DNA of 64,000 nt from an uncultured Oscillospiraceae bacterium (lineage in GTDB: Bacteria > Bacillota > Clostridia > Oscillospirales > Ruminococcaceae), in the NCBI GenBank assembly GCA_934446355.1, contig CAKSEC010000012.1, forward strand, positions 1 through 64,000, written 5' to 3'. The stretch's first letter is position 1, and each line of letters begins with the position of its first letter. This document shows positions 24,501 through 32,819 of this stretch, piece by piece. The translations under genes and the position numbers were made by a program. The notes beneath the pieces were generated by a model. That model was not told the origin of the DNA, ran no database searches, and saw nothing but the letters and a program-made list of their open reading frames with translations.

Positions 24501-27325
24501 GGAAAGAAAACGAGATGAAGTGGTTCCTGCCGAAAGCGTTAGGCAGAAAGAAGCTTGTACGCTCCCTCGCCGTCCATGCTAAGGACACTTCCTCAGTAAC
24601 GGCGCAGAACTATATCGACGTATGCGCAGTACTCGAAGAAGCCGCAAAGCTGCGCCAGAGCATTCAGCAGAACAGCGCCGCAAATTATGTCGGAGCGCTG
24701 TGGCAGGGCGAAAGGACTGACTTTGAGCGTGTTGAAAGGGCGTTCAATTCCACCGCTGCGCTCATTCAGAAGCCGAATTTCAGCGCATACGCCGCCGCAG
24801 TCAAGAAAATCTCTGAGGACAGAAACGCACTGGAAAGCGTGCGCAGCGACCTTTCCAGACTCAGCAGCTACATTGAAAATACCGAAAACGCCGTTCGGGA
24901 ATACGAACTCGACCTTTCAGCGCAGAAAGCCTCCGGCGATTATTTCAGCGCACTCCACGAAGCCGCCTGCCGCTGGAAAGACAGCATTTCCATGCTGCGT
25001 GAAAGGACATCGCTCGAAAACACGCTGTGCTCGCTCGATAAACTCGGACTGGGCTGCATTACCGCTTCGATAAGGGCTGGTAAGGTCACGGGCACGGATA
25101 TAGACGCCGCTTTTGAATACAGCTTCGGCAGGGGCGTTATTTACAGCGCTTTCAGGAAAGACCCCAGCCTTGCGGAGTTCAATCAGGCGCAGTATGAGGA
25201 CAAGATAAACAGCTATCGTGAGATGATAAAGAAGCACCGTGCCCTGACCATTCAGGAACTCGTGGCAAGACTATCTGCCAAAATACCGGACGTATCTTCC
25301 GGCACGACCGGAAATTCCGAGGTTTCAGTGCTGCAGCGTGCAATAAAGAGCGGCGGGCGCATGACGCCTATCCGGAAGCTGTTCGACAGCATTCCCGCAC
25401 TGCTGCGCAGGATATGCCCGTGTATGCTGATGAGCCCTATTTCAGTTGCGCAGTACATCGACCCGAACTTCCCGAAGTTCGACCTTGTTATCTTCGACGA
25501 GGCTTCGCAGCTTCCCACGAGCGAGGCAGTGGGCGCAATAGCCCGAGGCGATAACGTGGTAGTAGTCGGCGACCCGAAGCAGCTTCCGCCGACAAGCTTC
25601 TTCTCAGCGAGCCGAGTTGACGAGGACAATTTCGAGCACGAGGACCTCGAAAGCCTGCTCGACGACTGCCTTGCGCTTGGAATGCCTCAGGAACACCTGC
25701 TGTGGCATTACCGCTCACGTCATGAGAGCCTTATCGCATTCAGCAACGCAAAATTCTATGAAAACAAGCTGCTGACGTTCCCGTCCTCCTCCGACCAGAT
25801 ATCCGAAGTAAAATGGGTGAATGTTTCGGGAGTTTACGACAAGGGAAAAACAAAGCAGAACCGCGCGGAAGCGGAAGCGATAATCGCCGAAGTTGAACGT
25901 CGCCTGTCCGACGAAAACCTGCGCAGGGACAGCATAGGAATAGTTACATTCTCTTCAGTTCAGCAGAACCTTATCGACGACCTGCTTTCGGAACTGTTCA
26001 TCAGACGGCCGGAACTTGAAACTGCGGCAAACGAGATGTACGAGCCTATATTTATAAAGAATCTGGAAAACGTGCAGGGCGACGAGCGTGACGTCATATT
26101 GTTCTCGATATGCTACGGTCCGGACAAGGACGGCAGGGTGTCTATGAACTTCGGTCCGCTCAACCGTGACGGCGGCTGGCGCAGACTGAACGTTGCCGTT
26201 TCCCGTGCAAGAAAGGGCATGATCGTTTATTCAGCGATACGCCCCGACCAGATAGACCTTTCCCGCACCAGAAGCGAGGGCGTCGCTCAGCTGAAAGCAT
26301 TCTTGGACTACGCCGCAAAGGGCAGGACTGCGCTTGCTGTCGGTGCCTGCGCAAATGCGCCGTCAGAAGACGAGTTAGCCGGAGCGGTCGCAGAGGAACT
26401 TGAAAAGCGTGGTTACACCGTCAAGCGTGGAATAGGCTCAAGCGGCTTCCGCATTGACCTTGCTATCGCCGACCCTGAGGACGATACTTATATTCTCGGC
26501 ATACTCTGCGACAACAGCCAGCTTTACGAAAGCACCACTGCACGTGACCGAAATATCGTACAGCCGTCAGTGCTCGGCGGTCTGGGCTGGAAGCTGTACA
26601 GCGTTCACGCAATAGACTGGCTGGACAACCGTGATTCGGTCATCGAGCGCATAATCGCCGCCGCAGAAGCCGCACGCACCGAAAAGAAAAACCACGCCGC
26701 ACCCGCTCCGGTGAAGCAGCCTGACGAACTTCCGAAGCTTGAACAGATGAAACGCTGCGAGAGCGCTCCGCTCAAAACCGAGCAGTATATTCCGGCTCAT
26801 CTTCCGATAATGTCCACCGCTGAAAGATTCTATGAGGACGAATCGCTGCCGAAAATCGCACGTGCAATAAACCGTGTGCTTGACGCTGAATCGCCGATAA
26901 GCCGCAGACTTCTGCTGAAAAACACTATCGCTGCATGGGGAATAACCCGCAGCGGCAGCCGTGTCGAGGAAGTATTCGACTGCGCCCTCAGATCCGCAGG
27001 GGTGCGCAGTACGCAGTACGGCGAACAGGTGTACATATGGAAGAACGGACAGTCGCCCGAACAGTTTGATTCAGTAAGGCTCTCTGACGGAACGGAAAAA
27101 CGCTCCATTGAGGACGTCCCGCCGGAGGAAATAGCCGTTGCAGTGCGCTATGTGCTGTCAAAGCAGTTCAGTATGCCATATCCCGACCTCATTAAGGAAA
27201 CTGCAAAGGCGATAGGCTACACACGGGGCACGAACGTTGACAGGCAGATAGGCTATGCAGTCGATATCGCCACAGCCCGCAGCTGGGCAAAGCGTGACGG
27301 CGAGAAAGTGGTTTACTGCGATTGA
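21572..27325 (+). CDS. DUF4011 superfamily 1 helicase with transglutaminase-like and Vsr-like nuclease domains
   Basis: A 1917-aa cytoplasmic protein. Reading order: a beta-rich N-terminus (1-130); a transglutaminase-like domain with Cys219 (GGTCLDLS) and His245 (GHAF); DUF4011 starting at Trp380 (WERKLLDLSLRNSLLNF); and a UPF1-like SF1 helicase. The helicase has Walker A GPPGTGKS from residue 687, Walker B DEAS at 1309-1312, GDPKQLPP, a QGDERDVILFS motif and VAVSRARKG. A Vsr/MTES-type nuclease fold follows near 1600-1700 with Asp1629, and two tandem DUF3320-like winged-helix segments end the protein. At the position of the usual catalytic Glu (IECDG) this protein has Leu1645 (ILCDN). AGGAGGT sits 6 nt before TTG 21572, so TTG is the start. 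A DUF4011-helicase-Vsr protein has been reported as an anti-phage system (Hhe, as I recall). Confidence 0.88.
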   Translation: MEKMISFSVQMTGAINYAMQQNYIPVVRSIILSNNTEEPIRDITVKISSEPAFIKPFQTDISQINPGEPVEISPVKLVLSSEFLFSLTERLNGSIHIEITSGGETLNEGDSDIALLPFDYWQGHYILPELTAAFVTPNHPRIDDITAKAGAYLKKWTGDPSFTGYQSRNPNVVKKQIAAIYAALQAENIAYRNPPASFEQLGQRVRMPYAVLEQKGGTCLDLSLLFASCLEAVGLNPLIIVITGHAFCGCWLEEQTFDDCAEDDISALTKRTADGMDMLCLVECTDYVAGKNADFDHAEKHANDHLLDPSAFHVTIDITRCRGNGIRPVPARVAENGVFKAVDYGKRKSAEITSAPKEIDLARHAALSDSGVEITRKTMWERKLLDLSLRNSLLNFRPTSGSVQFMTSNLAVLEDAIADGESFKIMPAPSEISLALSDSKIFEIENEKDLVSAISEAEFKSHRIRTFIPADQLEQVMKKIHRAAKVSIEENGANTLYLALGFLRWFETEKSERPRYAPLVLIPVDIIRKIQDRSYSLRIRDEETQMNITLLEMLRQDFGIDIKGLDPLPLDESGVDIPLIFNTIRNGVMSKRHWDIEEIAFLGQFSFSQFIMWNDIRRRSDELEKNKVVSSLISGKMGWKSGSPVLTPRQLDETLKPSDMAVPMDADSSQLAAVYQAAKGESFVLHGPPGTGKSQTITNMIANALYNGKSVLFVAEKMAALSVVQKRLASIGLDPFCLELHSNKTQKKAVLSQLEKTLAVGHIKPPEEYAATADKLLRLRQELNSAMENIHRIQPAGISLCTAIVKADKNAAHAGKLDIPVELFADIGRSQADEWRSAVHNAATALREHDYASSPLKEYRRCDYSPELRENFSKASSYIADNADAASSAFRSLTAACGMNIPAGYQQISDCIEIFTAAVNCELLPEMLAKPFSQQICTDMQALISDGRKYNALMAEQSAKYEDSFWSLDYTQLRTAWKENEMKWFLPKALGRKKLVRSLAVHAKDTSSVTAQNYIDVCAVLEEAAKLRQSIQQNSAANYVGALWQGERTDFERVERAFNSTAALIQKPNFSAYAAAVKKISEDRNALESVRSDLSRLSSYIENTENAVREYELDLSAQKASGDYFSALHEAACRWKDSISMLRERTSLENTLCSLDKLGLGCITASIRAGKVTGTDIDAAFEYSFGRGVIYSAFRKDPSLAEFNQAQYEDKINSYREMIKKHRALTIQELVARLSAKIPDVSSGTTGNSEVSVLQRAIKSGGRMTPIRKLFDSIPALLRRICPCMLMSPISVAQYIDPNFPKFDLVIFDEASQLPTSEAVGAIARGDNVVVVGDPKQLPPTSFFSASRVDEDNFEHEDLESLLDDCLALGMPQEHLLWHYRSRHESLIAFSNAKFYENKLLTFPSSSDQISEVKWVNVSGVYDKGKTKQNRAEAEAIIAEVERRLSDENLRRDSIGIVTFSSVQQNLIDDLLSELFIRRPELETAANEMYEPIFIKNLENVQGDERDVILFSICYGPDKDGRVSMNFGPLNRDGGWRRLNVAVSRARKGMIVYSAIRPDQIDLSRTRSEGVAQLKAFLDYAAKGRTALAVGACANAPSEDELAGAVAEELEKRGYTVKRGIGSSGFRIDLAIADPEDDTYILGILCDNSQLYESTTARDRNIVQPSVLGGLGWKLYSVHAIDWLDNRDSVIERIIAAAEAARTEKKNHAAPAPVKQPDELPKLEQMKRCESAPLKTEQYIPAHLPIMSTAERFYEDESLPKIARAINRVLDAESPISRRLLLKNTIAAWGITRSGSRVEEVFDCALRSAGVRSTQYGEQVYIWKNGQSPEQFDSVRLSDGTEKRSIEDVPPEEIAVAVRYVLSKQFSMPYPDLIKETAKAIGYTRGTNVDRQIGYAVDIATARSWAKRDGEKVVYCD

Positions 27326-27361
27326 CGTGAAGTAATAGACCTGCCATACGAATTATATATC

Positions 27362-27396
27362 AGCCATCTTTCACCAGCAGATGAAAGGTGGCTTTT
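27362..27396 (+). terminator. Terminator of the helicase gene
   Basis: AGCCATCTTTCA (27362-27373) pairs with TGAAAGGTGGCT (27382-27393), including G-U pairing, followed by TTTT. It lies 36 bp after the stop at 27325. Confidence 0.8.
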
Positions 27397-27498
27397 CGCA
27401 TAAGGAAGTACCTGTATTCGCCACCGAAAACGCCGCAGGATCAGTCAGTGTCAGAAACAAGTTTTCCCATATTTCAGCACAAATCTTCGGCAAAGATA

Positions 27499-27527
27499 TT
27501 GACAAAACCAAAAAATTGCAGTACAAT
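27499..27527 (+). promoter_or_regulatory. Promoter of GLUG/dockerin gene 1
   Basis: TTGACA (27499-27504), 17 bp, TACAAT (27522-27527). The 65 bp upstream (from about 27435) are strongly similar to the sequence preceding the relic gene on the minus strand (55946-56030). This suggests a family-specific promoter region rather than chance. Confidence 0.78.
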
Positions 27528-27552
27528 GTATTAGGTAAATTTATGAGTTCAA

Positions 27553-27569
27553 GGCTTGCTCAGCGAGCC
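27553..27569 (+). promoter_or_regulatory. Leader hairpin of GLUG/dockerin gene 1
   Basis: Stem GGCTTGC / GCGAGCC (7 pairs, one U-G) with loop TCA, ending 8 nt before the AGGAGG at 27578. Equivalent hairpins with the same loop occur at 34357-34376 and 45351-45371. Confidence 0.65.
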
Positions 27570-27588
27570 GGAATATCAGGAGGTACAT

Positions 27589-30500
27589 ATGACAAAAACA
27601 AGAAATCGGCTGATTTCAGTCGGGATCGCACTGCTGGTGCTTATTGCAGCGGCTGTGTTTATCATTCCGACGACAACGGCTAGTGCGGCTGGAGAGGTTT
27701 GGGACGGAAAGGCTGCTAGTTCATTCGCCGGCGGCGATGGTTCGGAAACGAGTCCGTATCAGATAGCAAACGGCGCGCAGCTTGCTTATCTCGCACAGCA
27801 GGTTAACGGCGGCACAAATTATTCGGGTATGTATTTTGAACTTGCCAACGACATCGACCTTGGCGGCAAAGAATGGACGCCGATAGGAAACTATCCCAAT
27901 ACATTTAAAGGCAAATTCAGCGGCAAAGGGTATACTATCAGCAATTTATCGATAAACAAGCCGAACGACAAAGATGTTGGTTTGTTCGGTTACAGCATTG
28001 GTGAAATTTCAAACCTCGCTGCAAACGGCACAGTCATCGGAAAATCAAATGTTGGCGGCATATGTGGACGAAACGGCGACAAGTGTCACATTTACGCCTG
28101 CTCCTTTGATGGAAAGGTAAGCGGAGGAATGAGCAATGACTGTGAATCGGTCGGCGGTATCTGCGGTTTAAGCGCTGGTGCTGTTTATAATTGCTTCAAC
28201 TCTGCTGTTGTAAGCGGATATTCAAAAGTCGGCGGAATTTGCGGCAGTAATTATTTGCAAGTCTCTGATGATGTCACTGTTGGCAAGGTCAGCGGCACTG
28301 ACACCGGTAGTCTGGGCAGCATTTGCGGATTTATCGATGATGATGGTTATAACTTACTCAGATGCTACTACAATACAGACATTTGTGGCGATGATATAGT
28401 TCCTGTAGGTAATCAACCCGATGTAGCAGATTATAATTGGTGTAAAAAGACAACAGAGGATTTATGCTCTGATCTTCTGACCAGAGGCAGCAATCTTCTC
28501 AGCGAAAGATTATGGGTTGCAGGAAGCAACACTGTGACCCCCGACCCCAAATACGCTGGCAACAAATTCGCAGACAGATTCGGCATAAGGACAAAGACAT
28601 ATGTCGGTCTGAAAAACGTTGGCACTCGGATGATCGTAAGCGAAACGCCTTCCTACAACTTCAAGACCACCGGTACTGATAACGTCTGGGAAGCTTACAC
28701 GCCTATCACGAGCACGGCTGATTATCTCGCCCTCACAAATGACCCTGCTCAGTGGGCAGACAACTTTGTCCTCGTTGCAGACCTTGATTTCGGCGGTAAA
28801 GAAATTACCCCGATAGGAACCACCGCCAATAGATTTAAGGGCAAATTCAGCGGTAATGGACACACTATCAGCAATTTTGTAATAAGCAAGACAGCTGATA
28901 CTAACAACAGTAATGCGGGTCTGTTTGGATTTATTCATAGCGGCGAAGTTATGGATCTTGCCGCTAATGGTACGGTTACTGGCAGCGATTATGTCGGCGG
29001 TATCTGCGGATATGCTTTATACGGAAAAATTTACCGCTGCTCCTTTGACGGAGAGGTTACCGGAACAGTCGGCTGGGCTGGCGGTATCTGCGGCGGTACC
29101 AGAGGCGGAAATATACTATCCTGCTTTAATTCAGCCGATGTAAGTGCTCCTGAAAATGTTGGCGGCATATGCGGATATATTTTGAGTGATGCGTATGTTG
29201 ATAGATTTTCAACAATAGACAACTGCGTCAACGTTGGTAAGCTCAGCTGCGACAGTGCTGATAGACTTGGCGGTATATGCGGGTATAATTACGATAATTC
29301 AGCAAAAACAGTAATCACCAACTGCATATACGACCTCGACATAAACAGCGGAATAGAAGCTTTCAACGGTCATGAATTCAAAGATACCACCAACACAACA
29401 GGTGCAACAACTGAACTGCTTTGCGGTCCTGTCAGTGCGATAACCGGTCTGGACGCCGCTATCTGGAAAGATGGTAACGGAACTTCCATAAATGCTGACG
29501 CAGACAGCAAGTTCGGCACAAGCACGCTCAACTATGTCAGCCTTAATGGCATTGGCAGCTTTGAGGGCGTAGGCACAGATGTCTACAACTTCAAGACCAA
29601 CGGTGCTGATGACTGGCAGGAGTTCACCTATATCGAAACACCGGAGGACTTTATTGCTTTCAATAACAACAGTTCAAAGTGGACGGGTAATTATGTCCTC
29701 AAAAATGATATAACCATTTCGATAGATCTGGGTGCAGCAAGACCGGACAGCGGTTCATTCACCGGCAAGTTCAGCGGTGATGGTCACACGATAACCTTGG
29801 CAGCTGACAGCAGCTATGGAGTGTTTAGCTCAAACAAAGGCACGATCATGAACCTTGCAATCAAGGGCAATATCAACAGCAACGAAACCATTGGCGGTTT
29901 CTGCAGAGAAAACGATGGAACGATCTTCGGCTGCTCTTTTGAGGGAAAGATTCAAACTACCGGAACATATGCCAGCGGTATATGCCACGATAATCGCGGA
30001 ACAATAAGCAACTGCTTTGTTATCGCAGATATAAAAGCATCTTCCGATGCAGGCGGTATCTGCAGATTTGATGCAAGCGCCCACCCTGTGGAATACAGCT
30101 ATTTTGTCGGGATTCTGGACGCAAGTACTACTAATATGGTAAGTGACGCCAATACTTGTTACTTCAACAAGGATTTCTATAAACATCCTGAATACGAAAA
30201 TGGCACAGGCCTTTCGACCATAGAAATGACCTCCTCCAATGCGCTTGGCATTATGGGCTTCAGCGACGCTATCTGGGAGAAGAAGCCCAACGAAGATGGC
30301 ATTGCATACTTCCCCTCGCTCAAGGGAAGCAGCTATCAGCCGTCCGTTAAGTACACCCCAGAACTTGTGCTGGAGCGCTCGAACGACGAGGAACTTGTTT
30401 GCGGCAAATCCTATGATTTCACCGCAAAGGCTTTGATCAATTTCACGTATGGCTTTATTGACGAACCGCTTTCAATTGAGGACGAAGGCTTATTCAATAT

Positions 30501-32544
30501 TGAGGTTAATGGTGTATTATATCAGGGAGCCAACCTCAAATATACTGCAAAGGCTGCGGACGATGTAACGTTCAAACTCAGTTATAGCAACGGCATTTCT
30601 AAGCTTATTCCTGACACCACCGAGGAGATCACTCTGAAATTCGGCAAGAACGACCTTACAGCAGACGACTTTGAATTCAGTATGTTTACGTCAAATCTTG
30701 TCTATGACGGCACTCCGAAGGCTGCTTTGGTAAAGCCTAAATCCAACTTAGACGGCATGGGCAATCAAATCACCGTTAAGTATTTCGACAGCAAGGGCAA
30801 TCCGGTTGAGAAGTGTATCAACACTGGCACATACACGGTCAAGATAGATGTTTCCGCGGGCACGAACTATAATGCAGCCACCGATCTCACCTCTGATAAG
30901 TGGACATTCACGATAGAAAAGGCTGCCGCTGTGGTGATCGACAAGTATACCGAAGTTTCGTACAGCTGGGTAACCGACAGCGATGAAACAGTGACTGTTG
31001 TTGGACTTCCTGCAAATATGGGCGAGGTAACGGTAGAGGAACAGCGTATCGACAGTGCAAATGTTGTTCTAGCAACGCTCGACAACGACAAATGCTATGC
31101 TGACGGTAAATACACTTTCCACCTTGGTCCGAACACTGCTGAAAATGTAGGTCAGACAGGTCTTATCGAGGTTCGGCTTTCAACTCAGAACTATGAGAGA
31201 GTAACGTTCCTTGTTATCGTTACGCTTAACAGCAAGGAAAATCAGGAAGCGCCTGATGAAACTGCATTTGATGTAGTATTCACCAACGACGGCGATAACC
31301 TTATAGCTACAATCGACACCAAGCTTAAGGGTGTTGAGTACAGCTTTGACGGCACAACATGGAGCACTGCCAACACTAAGACCGTTGGTCACGATGTGAG
31401 CGTTACCGCTTATATCCGCTATGCAGAAACAGACGACAAGAACGCAAGTCCGGTTGTTTCCAAGACAGCAAATTCCGGTCACGGCACACTCACTCACCAT
31501 GCGGCTGTTGAAGCTACCTGCCAGAAGGACGGCAACATTGAGTACTGGGAGTGCAAGGTTTGCGCTAAGTACTACAGCGACGAAGCCGCAACAAAGGTAA
31601 TCGAACTGGCAGACACTGTTCTTGCAAAGACCGACCACAAGTGGTTAGACAAGTACGAAAGCGACAAGGACGGCCACTGGCACAAGTGCGAATACTGTGA
31701 CGAAGTTACTGAAAAGCAGAGCCACATTTCAAGCGGCGAAGCAACCACCACGTCCGCTGAATACTGCACAGAGTGCGGCTACATAATTTCCCCGAAGAAG
31801 AACGGCGGCAGCACCAGCGGCGGTCACTATAGCGGCGGAAGCGGCTACAGAGATACCACTCCGACCGAAACCAAGCCGGAAATCAACGGCACTGAAAAGA
31901 GTTGGACGGACATTGCCGCAGACCTCTCAAAGATGATCGGCGGCACAGTGGTCATTACGCTTAACGGCGAAACCACACTTCCCGCTGATGTGATCAAGGC
32001 AATTGCGGACAGCAAGATCACAGCAGAGATAATCTCCGACAGCACCAAGAGCTGGATCATTGACGGCGCTGAGATAACGACTGTTTCTGCAGTTGATCTC
32101 TCGATACTCCCCGGTTCGGCTGATACCAGCGCACTGCGTGGGGTAACGGGCGTTAAGCTAAAGCTGAACGCAGAGAACGTTCCCGCAGACCTTAAGGTGG
32201 CGTTTAAGAAGCAATATGCGGGTGAATTTGCGAATATCTACAAGCTGACTGACGGCAAGCTGGTATTCCAGAACTGCGTAAAGCTTGCATCAGACGGAAC
32301 TGCAATTCTCCCCGACATGACAGCGGGCGAATATGCGGTAATGCTCTGCAAATACAGCGACAGACCCGGCGATATAAACAACGACGGCATACTCAGCATA
32401 GCCGACGCACTTTCACTGCTCCGCTATTCAGTAGGGCTTGAAAATGGCGAAAACCCGCTGATGGGCGACTTTAACGGCGACGGCAAGATAGATCTGGCTG
32501 ACGCTCTGGCAGTGCTCAGAAAGTCGGTCGGGCTGACAGCTTGA
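27589..32544 (+). CDS. Secreted GLUG-repeat protein with C-terminal dockerin, copy 1
   Basis: A 1651-aa secreted protein. The signal peptide is RNRLISVGIALLVLIAAAV, with a cleavage region near ASAA. Three blocks of about 280 residues each begin with a DIDLGGKEWTPIG-like strand and FKGKFSGKGYTISN, then hold several GLUG motifs (VGGICG type). A MBG-like domain follows (LTADDFEFSMF, GTYTVKIDV), then a Cys-pair segment (WECKVCAKYY, HKCEYCDEV, YCTECGY) that may bind zinc. A Gly/Ser linker and a further domain lead to a type I dockerin with two Ca-binding repeats (GDINNDG and GDFNGDG, each followed by a DAL-LLR helix). The dockerin implies anchoring to a cohesin scaffold. No catalytic domain is recognised; adhesion or surface display is likely. 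ATG 27589 follows AGGAGGT. Confidence 0.9.
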   Translation: MTKTRNRLISVGIALLVLIAAAVFIIPTTTASAAGEVWDGKAASSFAGGDGSETSPYQIANGAQLAYLAQQVNGGTNYSGMYFELANDIDLGGKEWTPIGNYPNTFKGKFSGKGYTISNLSINKPNDKDVGLFGYSIGEISNLAANGTVIGKSNVGGICGRNGDKCHIYACSFDGKVSGGMSNDCESVGGICGLSAGAVYNCFNSAVVSGYSKVGGICGSNYLQVSDDVTVGKVSGTDTGSLGSICGFIDDDGYNLLRCYYNTDICGDDIVPVGNQPDVADYNWCKKTTEDLCSDLLTRGSNLLSERLWVAGSNTVTPDPKYAGNKFADRFGIRTKTYVGLKNVGTRMIVSETPSYNFKTTGTDNVWEAYTPITSTADYLALTNDPAQWADNFVLVADLDFGGKEITPIGTTANRFKGKFSGNGHTISNFVISKTADTNNSNAGLFGFIHSGEVMDLAANGTVTGSDYVGGICGYALYGKIYRCSFDGEVTGTVGWAGGICGGTRGGNILSCFNSADVSAPENVGGICGYILSDAYVDRFSTIDNCVNVGKLSCDSADRLGGICGYNYDNSAKTVITNCIYDLDINSGIEAFNGHEFKDTTNTTGATTELLCGPVSAITGLDAAIWKDGNGTSINADADSKFGTSTLNYVSLNGIGSFEGVGTDVYNFKTNGADDWQEFTYIETPEDFIAFNNNSSKWTGNYVLKNDITISIDLGAARPDSGSFTGKFSGDGHTITLAADSSYGVFSSNKGTIMNLAIKGNINSNETIGGFCRENDGTIFGCSFEGKIQTTGTYASGICHDNRGTISNCFVIADIKASSDAGGICRFDASAHPVEYSYFVGILDASTTNMVSDANTCYFNKDFYKHPEYENGTGLSTIEMTSSNALGIMGFSDAIWEKKPNEDGIAYFPSLKGSSYQPSVKYTPELVLERSNDEELVCGKSYDFTAKALINFTYGFIDEPLSIEDEGLFNIEVNGVLYQGANLKYTAKAADDVTFKLSYSNGISKLIPDTTEEITLKFGKNDLTADDFEFSMFTSNLVYDGTPKAALVKPKSNLDGMGNQITVKYFDSKGNPVEKCINTGTYTVKIDVSAGTNYNAATDLTSDKWTFTIEKAAAVVIDKYTEVSYSWVTDSDETVTVVGLPANMGEVTVEEQRIDSANVVLATLDNDKCYADGKYTFHLGPNTAENVGQTGLIEVRLSTQNYERVTFLVIVTLNSKENQEAPDETAFDVVFTNDGDNLIATIDTKLKGVEYSFDGTTWSTANTKTVGHDVSVTAYIRYAETDDKNASPVVSKTANSGHGTLTHHAAVEATCQKDGNIEYWECKVCAKYYSDEAATKVIELADTVLAKTDHKWLDKYESDKDGHWHKCEYCDEVTEKQSHISSGEATTTSAEYCTECGYIISPKKNGGSTSGGHYSGGSGYRDTTPTETKPEINGTEKSWTDIAADLSKMIGGTVVITLNGETTLPADVIKAIADSKITAEIISDSTKSWIIDGAEITTVSAVDLSILPGSADTSALRGVTGVKLKLNAENVPADLKVAFKKQYAGEFANIYKLTDGKLVFQNCVKLASDGTAILPDMTAGEYAVMLCKYSDRPGDINNDGILSIADALSLLRYSVGLENGENPLMGDFNGDGKIDLADALAVLRKSVGLTA
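31726..32198 (+). repeat. 473-bp stretch identical, inverted, to 52099-52571
   Basis: By direct comparison of the two stretches I found no difference between copy 1 bases 31726-32198 and the reverse complement of 52099-52571. The identity is bounded by mismatches at 31725 and 32199. It covers the Cys-pair segment, linker and pre-dockerin domain. Flanking bases are similar but not identical. Confidence 0.85.
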
Positions 32545-32568
32545 TTCAGACTGAACTGAACATATAAG

Positions 32569-32602
32569 AGATGGGCGCACGGAATGTGTGCCCATCTTTT
32601 TG
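32569..32602 (+). terminator. Terminator of GLUG/dockerin gene 1
   Basis: AGATGGGCGCAC (32569-32580), loop GGAAT, GTGTGCCCATCT (32586-32597), then TTTTT. The same stem recurs after all four family members. Confidence 0.88.
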
Positions 32603-32649
32603 GCAGTATACAGCCGCAGAAAGCACTGCGGGCGAATCTCTTATACAAA

Positions 32650-32697
32650 AAAACGCAAGCGAAAACTGGGGTTTGAACCGAGTATCGCTTGCGTTTT
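32650..32697. terminator. Second hairpin, possible terminator
   Basis: AAAACGCAAGCG (32650-32661) pairs perfectly with CGCTTGCGTTTT (32686-32697), with a 24-nt loop and A/T tracts on both sides. It has no obvious gene to serve besides backing up the terminator at 32569-32602. Confidence 0.55.
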
Positions 32698-32759
32698 AAT
32701 TTATGCTGATGAAGCTGCATTTTTCGTCGCAAAAAGTGTATTAGTTCTACAAAAATACG

Positions 32760-32788
32760 TTGCATTTTTTGTGATTGTGTGCTATAAT
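32760..32788 (+). promoter_or_regulatory. Promoter of the second DUF4143 ATPase gene
   Basis: TTGCAT (32760-32765), 17 bp, TATAAT (32783-32788), followed by GGAGG (32808-32812) and ATG 32820. Confidence 0.75.
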
Positions 32789-32819
32789 ATATACGAATAA
32801 TGATGACGGAGGTGCGTGT

